Source: Methanobacteriota archaeon
Lineage (GTDB): Archaea > Halobacteriota > Methanocellia > Methanocellales > Methanocellaceae
Direction of reading: 5' to 3'
Length of the DNA stretch: 19,335 nucleotides
NCBI GenBank assembly: GCA_023436075.1
Contig: JAEZKS010000219.1
Coordinates: forward strand, 1 to 19,335
This document shows positions 7,134 to 13,584 of the stretch, one piece after another. Each line of letters begins with the position of its first letter. Position 1 is the stretch's first letter. The position numbers were made by a program, and so were the translations under genes. The notes below the pieces were generated by a model. The model was not told the origin of the DNA, did no database searches, and worked only from the letters and a program-made list of their open reading frames with translations.

Positions 7134-8216
7134 ATGAAGGCCGCAGCGATTACTCCGGGGAAAAAGGATAGCCTTCGCATCGTTGAGGTCTCCGAGCCTC
7201 ACCTGGAAGACGATGCGGTGCTCGTACGCATGCTGGCGGCCGGGGTATGCGGCACCGACGATGATCTCAATTCCGGCGTCATCGGCGAGGCCCCCGAAGG
7301 CAGCGATTTTCTGATCATCGGGCATGAAAACTTAGGAGAGGTGGCCGCCGTGGGAAAGGACGTCCGCTATCCCCGCGCGGGCGACCTGATCGTGGCTACG
7401 GTGCGCCGGCCCTGCCCGGGACGCTGTTATGCCTGCCGGGTCGGCGAGCCGGACATGTGCTCCAGCGGCGATTACCTGGAGCGCGGGATCAAGGGCATGC
7501 ACGGCTACATGGCGGAGTACTACGTCGATTCGCCCGACTACCTGGTGCAGGTCCCGCCAGGGCTCAGGAGGATCGCCGTGCTCACCGAGCCGCTCAGCAT
7601 CGTGGAGAAGGCCGTCGCAGAGCTGTTCAAGATCCAGGCGCGTCTTATCTGGCGGCCCCGGCGGGTCCTGGTGGCAGGCACTGGCCCCATCGGGATGCTC
7701 GCCACCTTCGTCTTGCGGGACATGGGCCTGGAAACGTACGCCTTTGCCACGCGGGACAAGGGCAGCCTGAAAGCGAGACTGATCGAGGCGAGCGGTGCCC
7801 GCTACGTCAACGTGAAAGAGACCCCCATGGAGCAGATCGTCGCCGGTGACGGCCCCTTCGACATCATCATCGAGGCGACGGGATCGAGCGAGATCGCCTT
7901 CAAGGCCATCGACCTCGTCGCCGGCGACGGCATCGTCTGCCTGACCGGGCTCTCACCACACAAGGCCGCGCATCAGGTGTGTACGGACTGCGTCAACATG
8001 GACCTGGTCATGAACAACAAGGTCGTCTTCGGTACGTCGAGCAGCAACCGCGTCCACTTCGAGCGGGCGCTGGACCGGATGGCATCGATTGAGAAAAAGT
8101 GGCCGGGGATGCTGGAACAGATGTTCACCCGGCGAGTCGATCTCGAACATGTGGGCGAGGGCCTGCACCGAGAGAAAGAGGATATCAAGGTCGTCGTCGA
8201 GATCGGGGCCGTCTGA
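7134..8216 (+). CDS. gdh: Glucose 1-dehydrogenase-like zinc alcohol dehydrogenase
   Basis: This 360-residue medium-chain dehydrogenase probably oxidises glucose or a related aldose to the lactone with NAD(P)+, the first step of the branched Entner-Doudoroff route in archaea. Catalytic zinc ligands are C39 (GVCGTD), H64-E65 (GHEN) and E152. The structural zinc loop has C94, C98, C101 and C109 with the RRP...CxxC...DMC pattern typical of archaeal glucose dehydrogenases. The Rossmann motif GTGPIG is at 182-187, and the ATRDK end of strand 2 (Arg207) suggests NADP use. The start at 7134 has AGGAAAAGG upstream and the typical MKAAAI beginning; an upstream GTG (7086) would translate repeat DNA. The gene overlaps the convergent peptidase gene by 32 bases. 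Substrate specificity (glucose, galactose or another polyol) is not proven by sequence. Confidence 0.85.
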   Translation: MKAAAITPGKKDSLRIVEVSEPHLEDDAVLVRMLAAGVCGTDDDLNSGVIGEAPEGSDFLIIGHENLGEVAAVGKDVRYPRAGDLIVATVRRPCPGRCYACRVGEPDMCSSGDYLERGIKGMHGYMAEYYVDSPDYLVQVPPGLRRIAVLTEPLSIVEKAVAELFKIQARLIWRPRRVLVAGTGPIGMLATFVLRDMGLETYAFATRDKGSLKARLIEASGARYVNVKETPMEQIVAGDGPFDIIIEATGSSEIAFKAIDLVAGDGIVCLTGLSPHKAAHQVCTDCVNMDLVMNNKVVFGTSSSNRVHFERALDRMASIEKKWPGMLEQMFTRRVDLEHVGEGLHREKEDIKVVVEIGAV

Positions 8217-8955
8217 CCAGCATTATGACAGCAGCGAACGGCAGGCTTACGAACCCGGCGGCCAGTGCTTTTCCGAGGTCTACGCTTGTGCCGTCGATTT
8301 CATCCACCTTCATCTCGTCGAACAGATGGCCGTTATCATAGTAAAACGTACCATTTGCCGTGTCGAATACCGTGATCATAGGCTCTGTGTCGTAGTCGTG
8401 CAGCGTCGCGGGAACGTTAGGATCGTATACATAGATATACGACCGGTTACCGTCCTGCTCGATCCTGTACGCGACCACCGCATGTCCAGGATAGTCGTTG
8501 CACGATGAATAGACGCCGAGCACCGCCGGGTTCCCCGAAGAAAGGCGAGCGAACAATTTCTCGTACTCCATCGTGTCGTTCGACGGCTTCTCGCCTGGTG
8601 GCCATCGGAAGAAGTCAGCGATGTAGTAGAACGACTGCCCGGTCTGGACTCGATCGATATACGGCATGGCTTTTTCTCGAGGAATCGTGATCGACGCGAC
8701 ACCGCTATCGAAGTTTTCCACGCTGGCTACGGCCATTCCGAAGCAGTGGCCCGTGTGGCAGATGATCTCGTCATGAAAGTTCGTGCCAAGCAGCGCATTG
8801 AGGTCGATTCCCTCAACACCTTCCGGGTCCCCGAAGTTGGCGAATCCGAAGCCGTCCTGGTCAGGTCGGTAGCCCGTGTCGATGCTGGCGCCATGGGCGT
8901 GCACCGGGACGAAGGCGAGAAAGACAATGACCGCTACGAGCATCAGCCTGCGCAT
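8185..8955 (-). CDS. Secreted membrane-anchored C39/papain-like cysteine peptidase domain protein
   Basis: This 256-residue protein has an N-terminal signal peptide (about 1-23, MRRLMLVAVIVFLAFVPVHA), an extracellular domain, then one C-terminal membrane segment (about 229-247) and an Arg-rich cytosolic tail RRPRSRRRP. The extracellular part has a Cys-His-Asp layout of papain-fold peptidases: C71 in GHCFGMA, H158 in YPGHAVVAY and D178/N180 in YVYDPN. I infer a cysteine peptidase or transglutaminase-like hydrolase acting at the outer cell surface; no specific family is certain. The ATG at 8955 has GTGATC (matching the 16S anti-SD) 4 bases upstream and a TATA-like AAATATAT near 8982-8989. The 3' end overlaps the dehydrogenase gene on the other strand by 32 bases. 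Confidence 0.75.
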   Translation of the reverse strand: MRRLMLVAVIVFLAFVPVHAHGASIDTGYRPDQDGFGFANFGDPEGVEGIDLNALLGTNFHDEIICHTGHCFGMAVASVENFDSGVASITIPREKAMPYIDRVQTGQSFYYIADFFRWPPGEKPSNDTMEYEKLFARLSSGNPAVLGVYSSCNDYPGHAVVAYRIEQDGNRSYIYVYDPNVPATLHDYDTEPMITVFDTANGTFYYDNGHLFDEMKVDEIDGTSVDLGKALAAGFVSLPFAAVIMLVRRPRSRRRP

Positions 8956-9136
8956 GTGAGATCACTGCCCGGCCGGTAGCCCATATATTTTCTGGTTATA
9001 AGAGCCACATCAGGCGATTTTTACACAACGGCAGTCTCATGCCCGGCTATCACAAGATAGCCCATGGCTTGACCGGTCACGCACGCGCGAGCGCCGCCGG
9101 GGCCACCGTGTCCTTCATCTCTCTTTTTAGGCATTC

Positions 9137-9260
9137 GTACAGGGGGGAACTTTTTGGACAAAAAGTTCCCCCTTGTACCCCTCCAAAAAATCACTATATA
9201 CTGCGCCTTCGGCGCTGGCGTTCTCATCGCGAGTCAGAGGGCTTTTTTGGAACAAAGCCC
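9137..9260. repeat. Composite hairpin repeat upstream of AMP phosphorylase
   Basis: Three inverted repeats lie in a row. Arms 9137-9156 and 9159-9178 match at 19 of 20 positions with a 2-base spacer, making a nearly perfect 42-bp palindrome (GGGGGAACTTTTTG core). GCGCC/GGCGC form a short stem at 9203-9215. GGGCTTT (9239-9245) pairs with AAAGCCC (9254-9260). The first and third share a TTTTTTGGAxCAAA-like core. Another hairpin, GGCTATC/GATAGCC, lies upstream at 9045-9062. The spacer 8956-9353 has no credible gene. A TATA-like AAATATAT at about 9295-9302 may drive the next gene. I read this as a dispersed intergenic repeat; a regulatory RNA role is possible. Confidence 0.65.
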
Positions 9261-9353
9261 CCCGACAGCCCCGCAAAATCAGCTCTTACGAACAAATATA
9301 TGTGTCATCAAGGGTTACAGTTGTATCTGCACTCTGTGCAAGCGAGGCCGGTT

Positions 9354-10298
9354 ATGAAGCTAAAGGCGCAGCCTTACGATATTGAAGTGGGACGCTACGA
9401 AGTGATCATCAACGCCGTCGACGCCGATGAGATCGGCGTGCTGGCCGGCGACCGTGTCCAGGTGAAGAACCGGGACACCATCACTGCCATCGTAGAGACG
9501 ACGGATGCCATCATCGCCCCGGGCCGGATCGGCGTCTACCGGGAGGCCTGGGAGGCGCTGAAGTGCATACCCGACGAAGTCGTCGAGGTGCTGCCGGCGA
9601 CCCGGCCCAAGTCAGTCTCGTTCATCCGGAAGAAGATGGACAAGCAGAAGCTGACGAGCGAGGAGATGCACGCGATCATCGAGGACATCGTCGATGGCAA
9701 CCTGACCGAGGTGGAGATGACCGCATTCGTCACTTCCTCCTACATTTACAGCATGGACGCCGACGAGATCGAGTGGATGACCAGGGCCATGGTGAAGACG
9801 GGCGACCAGATCTCCTTCGACACGCACCCAGTGATGGACCATCACAGCATCGGTGGCGTGCCGGGCAACAAGATCTCGCTGGACATCGTGCCCATCGTGG
9901 CCGCGGCCGGGCTGCTGATCCCCAAGACCAGCAGCCGCGCCATCACCGGCGCAGGCGGCAGCGCCGACCTCATGGAAATCCTGTGTCCGGTTAGCTTCCG
10001 CGCTGATGAGATAAAAAGGATCACCACCAAGGTAGGTGGATGCCTGGTCTGGGGCGGTGCCACCAACATCGCGCCGGCGGATGACAAGATCATCAGCGTG
10101 GAATACCCGCTGTCCATCGATCCGCGCTCGCAGCTGCTGGCTTCGGTCATGGCGAAGAAGTACGCGGTCGGGGCCGACACCATGGTGCTCGACATCCCGA
10201 CGGGCAACGAGACCAAAATACTCTCTCTCCAGGAGGGCCGGAAGATGGCCCGGGACTTCATGGAGTTGGGCGATCGGCTGGGCATGAAGGTCGAGTGA
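9354..10298 (+). CDS. deoA: AMP phosphorylase, N-terminal part (interrupted by in-frame TGA)
   Basis: These are the first 314 residues of the archaeal AMP phosphorylase (thymidine-phosphorylase superfamily), which converts AMP and phosphate to adenine and ribose 1,5-bisphosphate in the pathway feeding type III RuBisCO. The archaeal N-terminal domain (1-85, MKLKAQPYDIEVGRYEV) is followed by the helical glycosyltransferase domain and the start of the phosphate-binding domain. HHSIGGVPGNK, KTSSRAITGAGGSADLMEIL and CLVWGGATNIAPADD are all intact. The ATG at 9354 is set by GAGG 6 bases upstream; the open frame reaching back to 9039 is not homologous. The reading frame meets TGA at 10296-10298 just after GMKVE and then continues without any shift into 10299-10865. 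Read through, the protein is 503 codons, the family's usual size. The fragment alone lacks part of the alpha/beta domain and would probably not be active. Confidence 0.85.
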   Translation: MKLKAQPYDIEVGRYEVIINAVDADEIGVLAGDRVQVKNRDTITAIVETTDAIIAPGRIGVYREAWEALKCIPDEVVEVLPATRPKSVSFIRKKMDKQKLTSEEMHAIIEDIVDGNLTEVEMTAFVTSSYIYSMDADEIEWMTRAMVKTGDQISFDTHPVMDHHSIGGVPGNKISLDIVPIVAAAGLLIPKTSSRAITGAGGSADLMEILCPVSFRADEIKRITTKVGGCLVWGGATNIAPADDKIISVEYPLSIDPRSQLLASVMAKKYAVGADTMVLDIPTGNETKILSLQEGRKMARDFMELGDRLGMKVE

Positions 10299-10865
10299 GT
10301 GCTGTCCTACTGGAGCACGCCGCTCGGCCGGGCGATCGGTGGCGGCCTGGAAGTGCGTGAGGCAATGCTGATGCTGGAGAAGAACGAGGGTCCGCGCAGC
10401 TTACTAGAGAAGACTATCTCCATCTCCGGCATGATGCTGGAGATGGGCGGCGTCGCGGCGAAGAACGAGGGCGCCCGTATGGCCGCTGAGCTGGTCAAGA
10501 GCGGCAAGGCGCTGAAGAAGTTCAAGGAGATCATCGAGGAACAGGGCGGCGATCCGAACGTTACCTCCGACATGGTCCCTGTTGGCGACAAGGTAGCGAC
10601 AGTGCTGTCCCCGCAGGACGGCTACATCACGGACATCTCCAACAAGCGTCTCGTGGCCGCGGTGCGCCTGGCCGGCGCGCCCCACGACAAGGGCGCGGGC
10701 ATCCAGCTGCACAAGAAGAAGGGCGAGTACGTCCACAAGGGCGACGGACTCTACACGTTGCACGCAGAAAAGGAATGGAAGCTCGATGCCGCGATCAAAG
10801 AGTCGCTGCGCGAGCCAATTGTGTACGTTGAGGGCATGATCCTGGAGAAGATACAGGTCGTGTGA
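10299..10865 (+). CDS. AMP phosphorylase, C-terminal part (same frame after TGA)
   Basis: These 188 residues continue the AMP phosphorylase in the same frame immediately after the TGA. STPLGRAIGGGLEVREA is the conserved segment that normally follows the break. A helical stretch comes next, then the C-terminal pyrimidine-nucleoside-phosphorylase domain (LSPQDGYI... AGIQLHKKKGEYVHKGD... LYTLHAEKE). If separately translated, it could begin at the GTG abutting the stop (10299) or at ATG 10365, which has GAGG only 2 bases upstream. No own promoter is apparent. Coding quality is as good as in the N-terminal part, with no other disruption, so decay is either very recent or absent. The domain alone carries no complete active site. 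Confidence 0.8.
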   Translation: MLSYWSTPLGRAIGGGLEVREAMLMLEKNEGPRSLLEKTISISGMMLEMGGVAAKNEGARMAAELVKSGKALKKFKEIIEEQGGDPNVTSDMVPVGDKVATVLSPQDGYITDISNKRLVAAVRLAGAPHDKGAGIQLHKKKGEYVHKGDGLYTLHAEKEWKLDAAIKESLREPIVYVEGMILEKIQVV

Positions 10866-10984
10866 CGTTCGTCGGCTGACGGGACAGGGCTGTCGTCTGG
10901 CAGCTTCGTCTCTCCCGGCGATTACTTTCTCTATGCTTTTTAATACCTTTATAATCTCCTGGAGCCAATTCTGCCAGGGCGAAT

Positions 10985-11479
10985 ATGTCGATAAAATACT
11001 GTTCTTCCGTCATCTGCGTGAAAGAGATGCAAAAGTCACGGCAGTTCTACGAGGGCCTGCTGGGGCAGAAAGTCGAGCTTGATCACGGCGAATGCGTAGG
11101 GTTTATCGGAGGCTTCTCCCTCTGGCAGGAGGACCACGCCTCGCGTATCCTGTTCGGGCGGGATGGCGCAATCAGATTTATGCATGATGATCACCGGGGA
11201 GAGATGTACTTTGAGACCGATGACCTCGACGGGGCGCTGGCCATAGTTTCCCGTTCCGGGGCACGGTTTGTACATGACCTTGTCGAGCAGCCATGGGGTC
11301 AGCGCGTCTTTCGTGTCTACGATCCCGACGGTCACATCGTCGAGATAGGCGAGCCGGTGAACGCAGTGATAAAACGGTTTTTGAAGCTTGGAATGACCAT
11401 CGAGGAGGTAGCACAGCGGACGTCGATGCCGCCGGAGACCGTGAAAGCGGCCGCCGACGAAATCCATTCTCCATGGTGA
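10985..11479 (+). CDS. VOC/glyoxalase-family protein with C-terminal HTH-like tail
   Basis: Residues 1-122 of this 164-residue protein form a vicinal-oxygen-chelate fold: SSVICVKEMQKSRQFYEGLLG is the typical first beta-alpha unit, EMYFETDDLD the start of the second half, and RVFRVYDPDGHIVEIGEP the closing strand with the conserved metal-ligand Glu. Residues 125-160 (VIKRFLKLGMTIEEVAQRTSMPPETVKAAAD) look like a small helix-turn-helix. I recall similar VOC-plus-tail proteins in anaerobic bacteria. The substrate is unknown; glyoxalase, epimerase, dioxygenase-like or binding/resistance roles are all possible. The ATG at 10985 has AGGG 5 bases upstream, with TATA-like TTTTAATA (10938-10945) or TTTATAAT (10948-10955). 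The gene stands alone. Confidence 0.8.
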   Translation: MSIKYCSSVICVKEMQKSRQFYEGLLGQKVELDHGECVGFIGGFSLWQEDHASRILFGRDGAIRFMHDDHRGEMYFETDDLDGALAIVSRSGARFVHDLVEQPWGQRVFRVYDPDGHIVEIGEPVNAVIKRFLKLGMTIEEVAQRTSMPPETVKAAADEIHSPW

Positions 11480-11713
11480 CTGATCTATGGTGAAATGCCC
11501 GGAATCGATCTTAGAGGAGATGTCGACGGCATAGCCATATCTTTGATCGGGCTGATACTCGATGACAATCGCCAATCACCCGACCATCCCAATGTTAAAT
11601 ATCACTGTTAACGCCGCCGTTCAATCGTCGATCTCCGGCTTATCCGATTAATGTGCAACGATGTCTTTTAAGCATATAGCCCATACCTCAACATCGGGTA
11701 AGGTGGTAACTGG

Positions 11714-12052
11714 GTGAGGTCGCCATCAGTTTGCATGATCGCGTTAGCGGTTACCGTCGTGCTGCTGTGTCAGCCTGTCTCGGCATTGACAGTCATGCAG
11801 ATCCCTTACTTTCGCACCGGTCCGGTATGGCATCTGAATCCTTTGCAGATCACCGATCTGGTCATCATCGAGATGAACACTTCTCATCTGGCCGCAAGTG
11901 ACGATGAGGCCTTCGCCATGTCTTTCTCGCCTGTGGGAGACGGAGTCCCCGGCGGGCTTGCCATATCTCCCACGATCGCCCAGACCTCGAGCTGGACCAT
12001 CGTTGCGACCGATTCGTACTTCTTCCAGGACTTCACCAGTTCCGGAATTTAG
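11714..12052 (+). CDS. Small secreted hypothetical protein
   Basis: I do not recognise this 112-residue protein. A signal peptide is clear (residues 1-25, IALAVTVVLLCQPVSA). The mature part is about 87 residues, without cysteines, and rich in Ser/Thr and hydrophobics (LVIIEMNTSHLA, SSWTIVATDSYFFQDF), compatible with a small beta-rich exported domain. The GTG start is supported by AGGTGGT 7 bases upstream and a TATA-like stretch near 11667-11678. It may be a truncated remnant of a larger surface protein, since it stops abruptly after a likely beta strand. It converges on the next gene with 10 bases between the stop codons. Confidence 0.6.
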   Translation: MRSPSVCMIALAVTVVLLCQPVSALTVMQIPYFRTGPVWHLNPLQITDLVIIEMNTSHLAASDDEAFAMSFSPVGDGVPGGLAISPTIAQTSSWTIVATDSYFFQDFTSSGI

Positions 12053-12062
12053 GCCTCGATGC

Positions 12063-13094
12063 TCAATATCCGTAGCTCGTACACTTCATACCCACGTTGA
12101 TCGGCACGTCAGACGGAGGCACGAAGCCAAGCAGCTCGCAGTAGGCGGTGCCTGGCGTGGCCAGCGGGTGCTCGTACATGATGTCCTGGACAGGATTGAG
12201 GTATTGAATGGGACGAAATGCGGCGAAAGCCAGTTTTTCGCCTGCCTCGTTGGCCTGGTCGATCTGCTCCTGGCTGATCGGCTCGCTCTGGCCTGTTTCA
12301 TTGGTGGCGCTCTCGTTCGCGCTAACATTAGTCTGCCATCCAGTCTGATTGAAGATATCCGGACTTCGTGATCCCGGGGAGCCCGTGCCGGGCCAGGCGG
12401 AGACATTTGCGCCGGTGACATTTTTCCCAGTATTTTCCGTAGCATTTCCAGTGATATTCCCCGGAGCATTTTGCGTGACATTGCTCTCCCGGCTATCATC
12501 GTTCTCATTAGCGCCATTTTCGATGGCGCTCTTCAGTCCTGGCATCTTGAGCCGGGAGGTATCGTCGTTCATAAAGCCGGGCGAATTAAGGCCTGCCAGG
12601 CCTGAAATGCTCGCGCTGGTCGCGTTTTCTGCAGGAATGCTTCCCTCATCCGTGGCATTGCCTCTGGCATTTTCCGTCTGATTTTCTGTCTCGTTTTCCG
12701 TCTCATTTTCCGTGGCATTGCCTTCAGGGACGTTCTTCAGCCCGGGCACCCAGGGCTGCTGGGAGATGTCGCCGCTCATAAAGGCAGTATCCGGGTAATC
12801 CGCGTCTTCCGTGCTGGTCAGGTCAAAGATGGCCGTATCTCCGTTGCCGATGCCGACGTTGCCCATGATCCTGGTGGCGTTCCATCCTACCGTATCGATG
12901 GCCAGACTCACCGGGCCAGGACGGTCATATCCGGATGGGTAGAAATCGTTGGCGCCTGTCCACAGGTAATCGTTAATGTTCGCCCGCGCCTGCGCTTTTC
13001 CGATCATGCCCCCGGCACAGGCTATCGTCAGGATAACTGCCGCCGCACAAACGACCAGGAATACGTTCGATGTTCCTCCCACGACGCCACCCAT
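12063..13094 (-). CDS. Exported protein with N-glycosylation-sequon-rich linker
   Basis: I do not recognise this 343-residue protein. A hydrophobic segment at about 10-30 (FLVVCAAAVILTIACAGG) is a signal peptide or anchor. Residues 35-115 form a folded-looking N-domain (NDYLWTGANDFYPSGYD). Residues about 118-275 are low complexity, rich in Asn, Glu, Thr, Gly and Ser. The last 65 residues (FAAFRPIQYLNPVQDIMYEH... GMKCTSYGY) again look folded, with two Cys. I count 16 N-x-S/T sequons, 15 of them in the linker, so archaeal AglB-type glycosylation of the exported protein is likely. The ATG at 13094 lacks a clear Shine-Dalgarno. A cell-surface or spacer role is inferred only. Confidence 0.75.
   Translation of the reverse strand: MGGVVGGTSNVFLVVCAAAVILTIACAGGMIGKAQARANINDYLWTGANDFYPSGYDRPGPVSLAIDTVGWNATRIMGNVGIGNGDTAIFDLTSTEDADYPDTAFMSGDISQQPWVPGLKNVPEGNATENETENETENQTENARGNATDEGSIPAENATSASISGLAGLNSPGFMNDDTSRLKMPGLKSAIENGANENDDSRESNVTQNAPGNITGNATENTGKNVTGANVSAWPGTGSPGSRSPDIFNQTGWQTNVSANESATNETGQSEPISQEQIDQANEAGEKLAFAAFRPIQYLNPVQDIMYEHPLATPGTAYCELLGFVPPSDVPINVGMKCTSYGY
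12669..12716. repeat. 12-bp tandem repeat inside the sequon-rich gene
   Basis: Four consecutive 12-base units (12669-12680, 12681-12692, 12693-12704, 12705-12716), differing by a few bases each, encode on the minus strand repeated Glu-Asn-x-Thr units. A looser periodic array of the same kind lies at about 12420-12475 (Gly-Asn-x-Thr units). The period is a multiple of three, so copy-number change would keep frame and add or remove one glycosylation site per unit. Confidence 0.75.
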
Positions 13095-13495
13095 GGCGGA
13101 TAGGTCTGCCTACGTACGTTTATGACTAATGACCATTAAAAGCGAAACCGACAGTATGAGCGGGAATGGCCGTAGAGCTGGAGTCCCCTGCATTCGTCGG
13201 CAAGCCGCAGCTTTTCTCGCCAATATTATGGTGAGCAGTGGGTATTTCCGGATCATTTGCTATTGCAGTTTTATGCTCATGCATCCGTATCGGCCGAATG
13301 CTGTTCTTCCGTCTATCATTGTTACTGATAGATTCAGACTGCGGATAACCCGTTTCAGGCACTCTCATTTATATTGAAAATAGAAAGTATTATATATGCG
13401 TAGTTAAGGTGGGCGCACAACCGTTATATACCCTTTTTCGGCAACTTGAAGTGAACTTGCTGCATATATACTAAATATAATTATATATTTAATAA
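13095..13495 (+). promoter_or_regulatory. kdp upstream region with TATA boxes and direct-repeat operator candidate
   Basis: Positions 13095-13377 hold no credible gene; two overlapping ORFs there look random. From 13378 the DNA is strongly AT-rich. TATA candidates are TATTATATAT (about 13388-13397), TTATATAC (13424-13431) and CATATATA (13463-13470). AACTTG occurs twice at 13443-13448 and 13454-13459, an 11-base step (one helical turn), directly upstream of the third TATA box, a good place for a regulator. A start from that box would fall near 13492. Which box is used and what binds are inferences. Confidence 0.45.
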
Positions 13496-13584
13496 ATGCA
13501 TGAATGTTCAGGAGATAGACAACAGATGGTTAATCAGGGCGGTCCGACCGATTCTCCCGGAATCGCAGGAAAGGAGTGATGGCA

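Noticed and set aside
10866..10984. SECIS element for a selenocysteine reading of the TGA
   Set aside because: A short palindrome (GACAGGGCTGTC near 10883-10894) is present, but I see no clear archaeal SECIS architecture; not claimed.
11036..11575. 179-codon minus-strand ORF opposite the VOC gene
   Set aside because: The plus-strand frame has recognisable VOC motifs and promoter elements; the antisense frame has none.
13126..13377. Overlapping short ORFs upstream of kdp
   Set aside because: Both strands are open by chance; neither has a convincing start signal or a protein-like hydrophobic pattern.
13496..13584. A kdpF gene before kdpA
   Set aside because: The small ORF there is hydrophilic; KdpF is a short membrane peptide. 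No hydrophobic small ORF exists between the other kdp genes.
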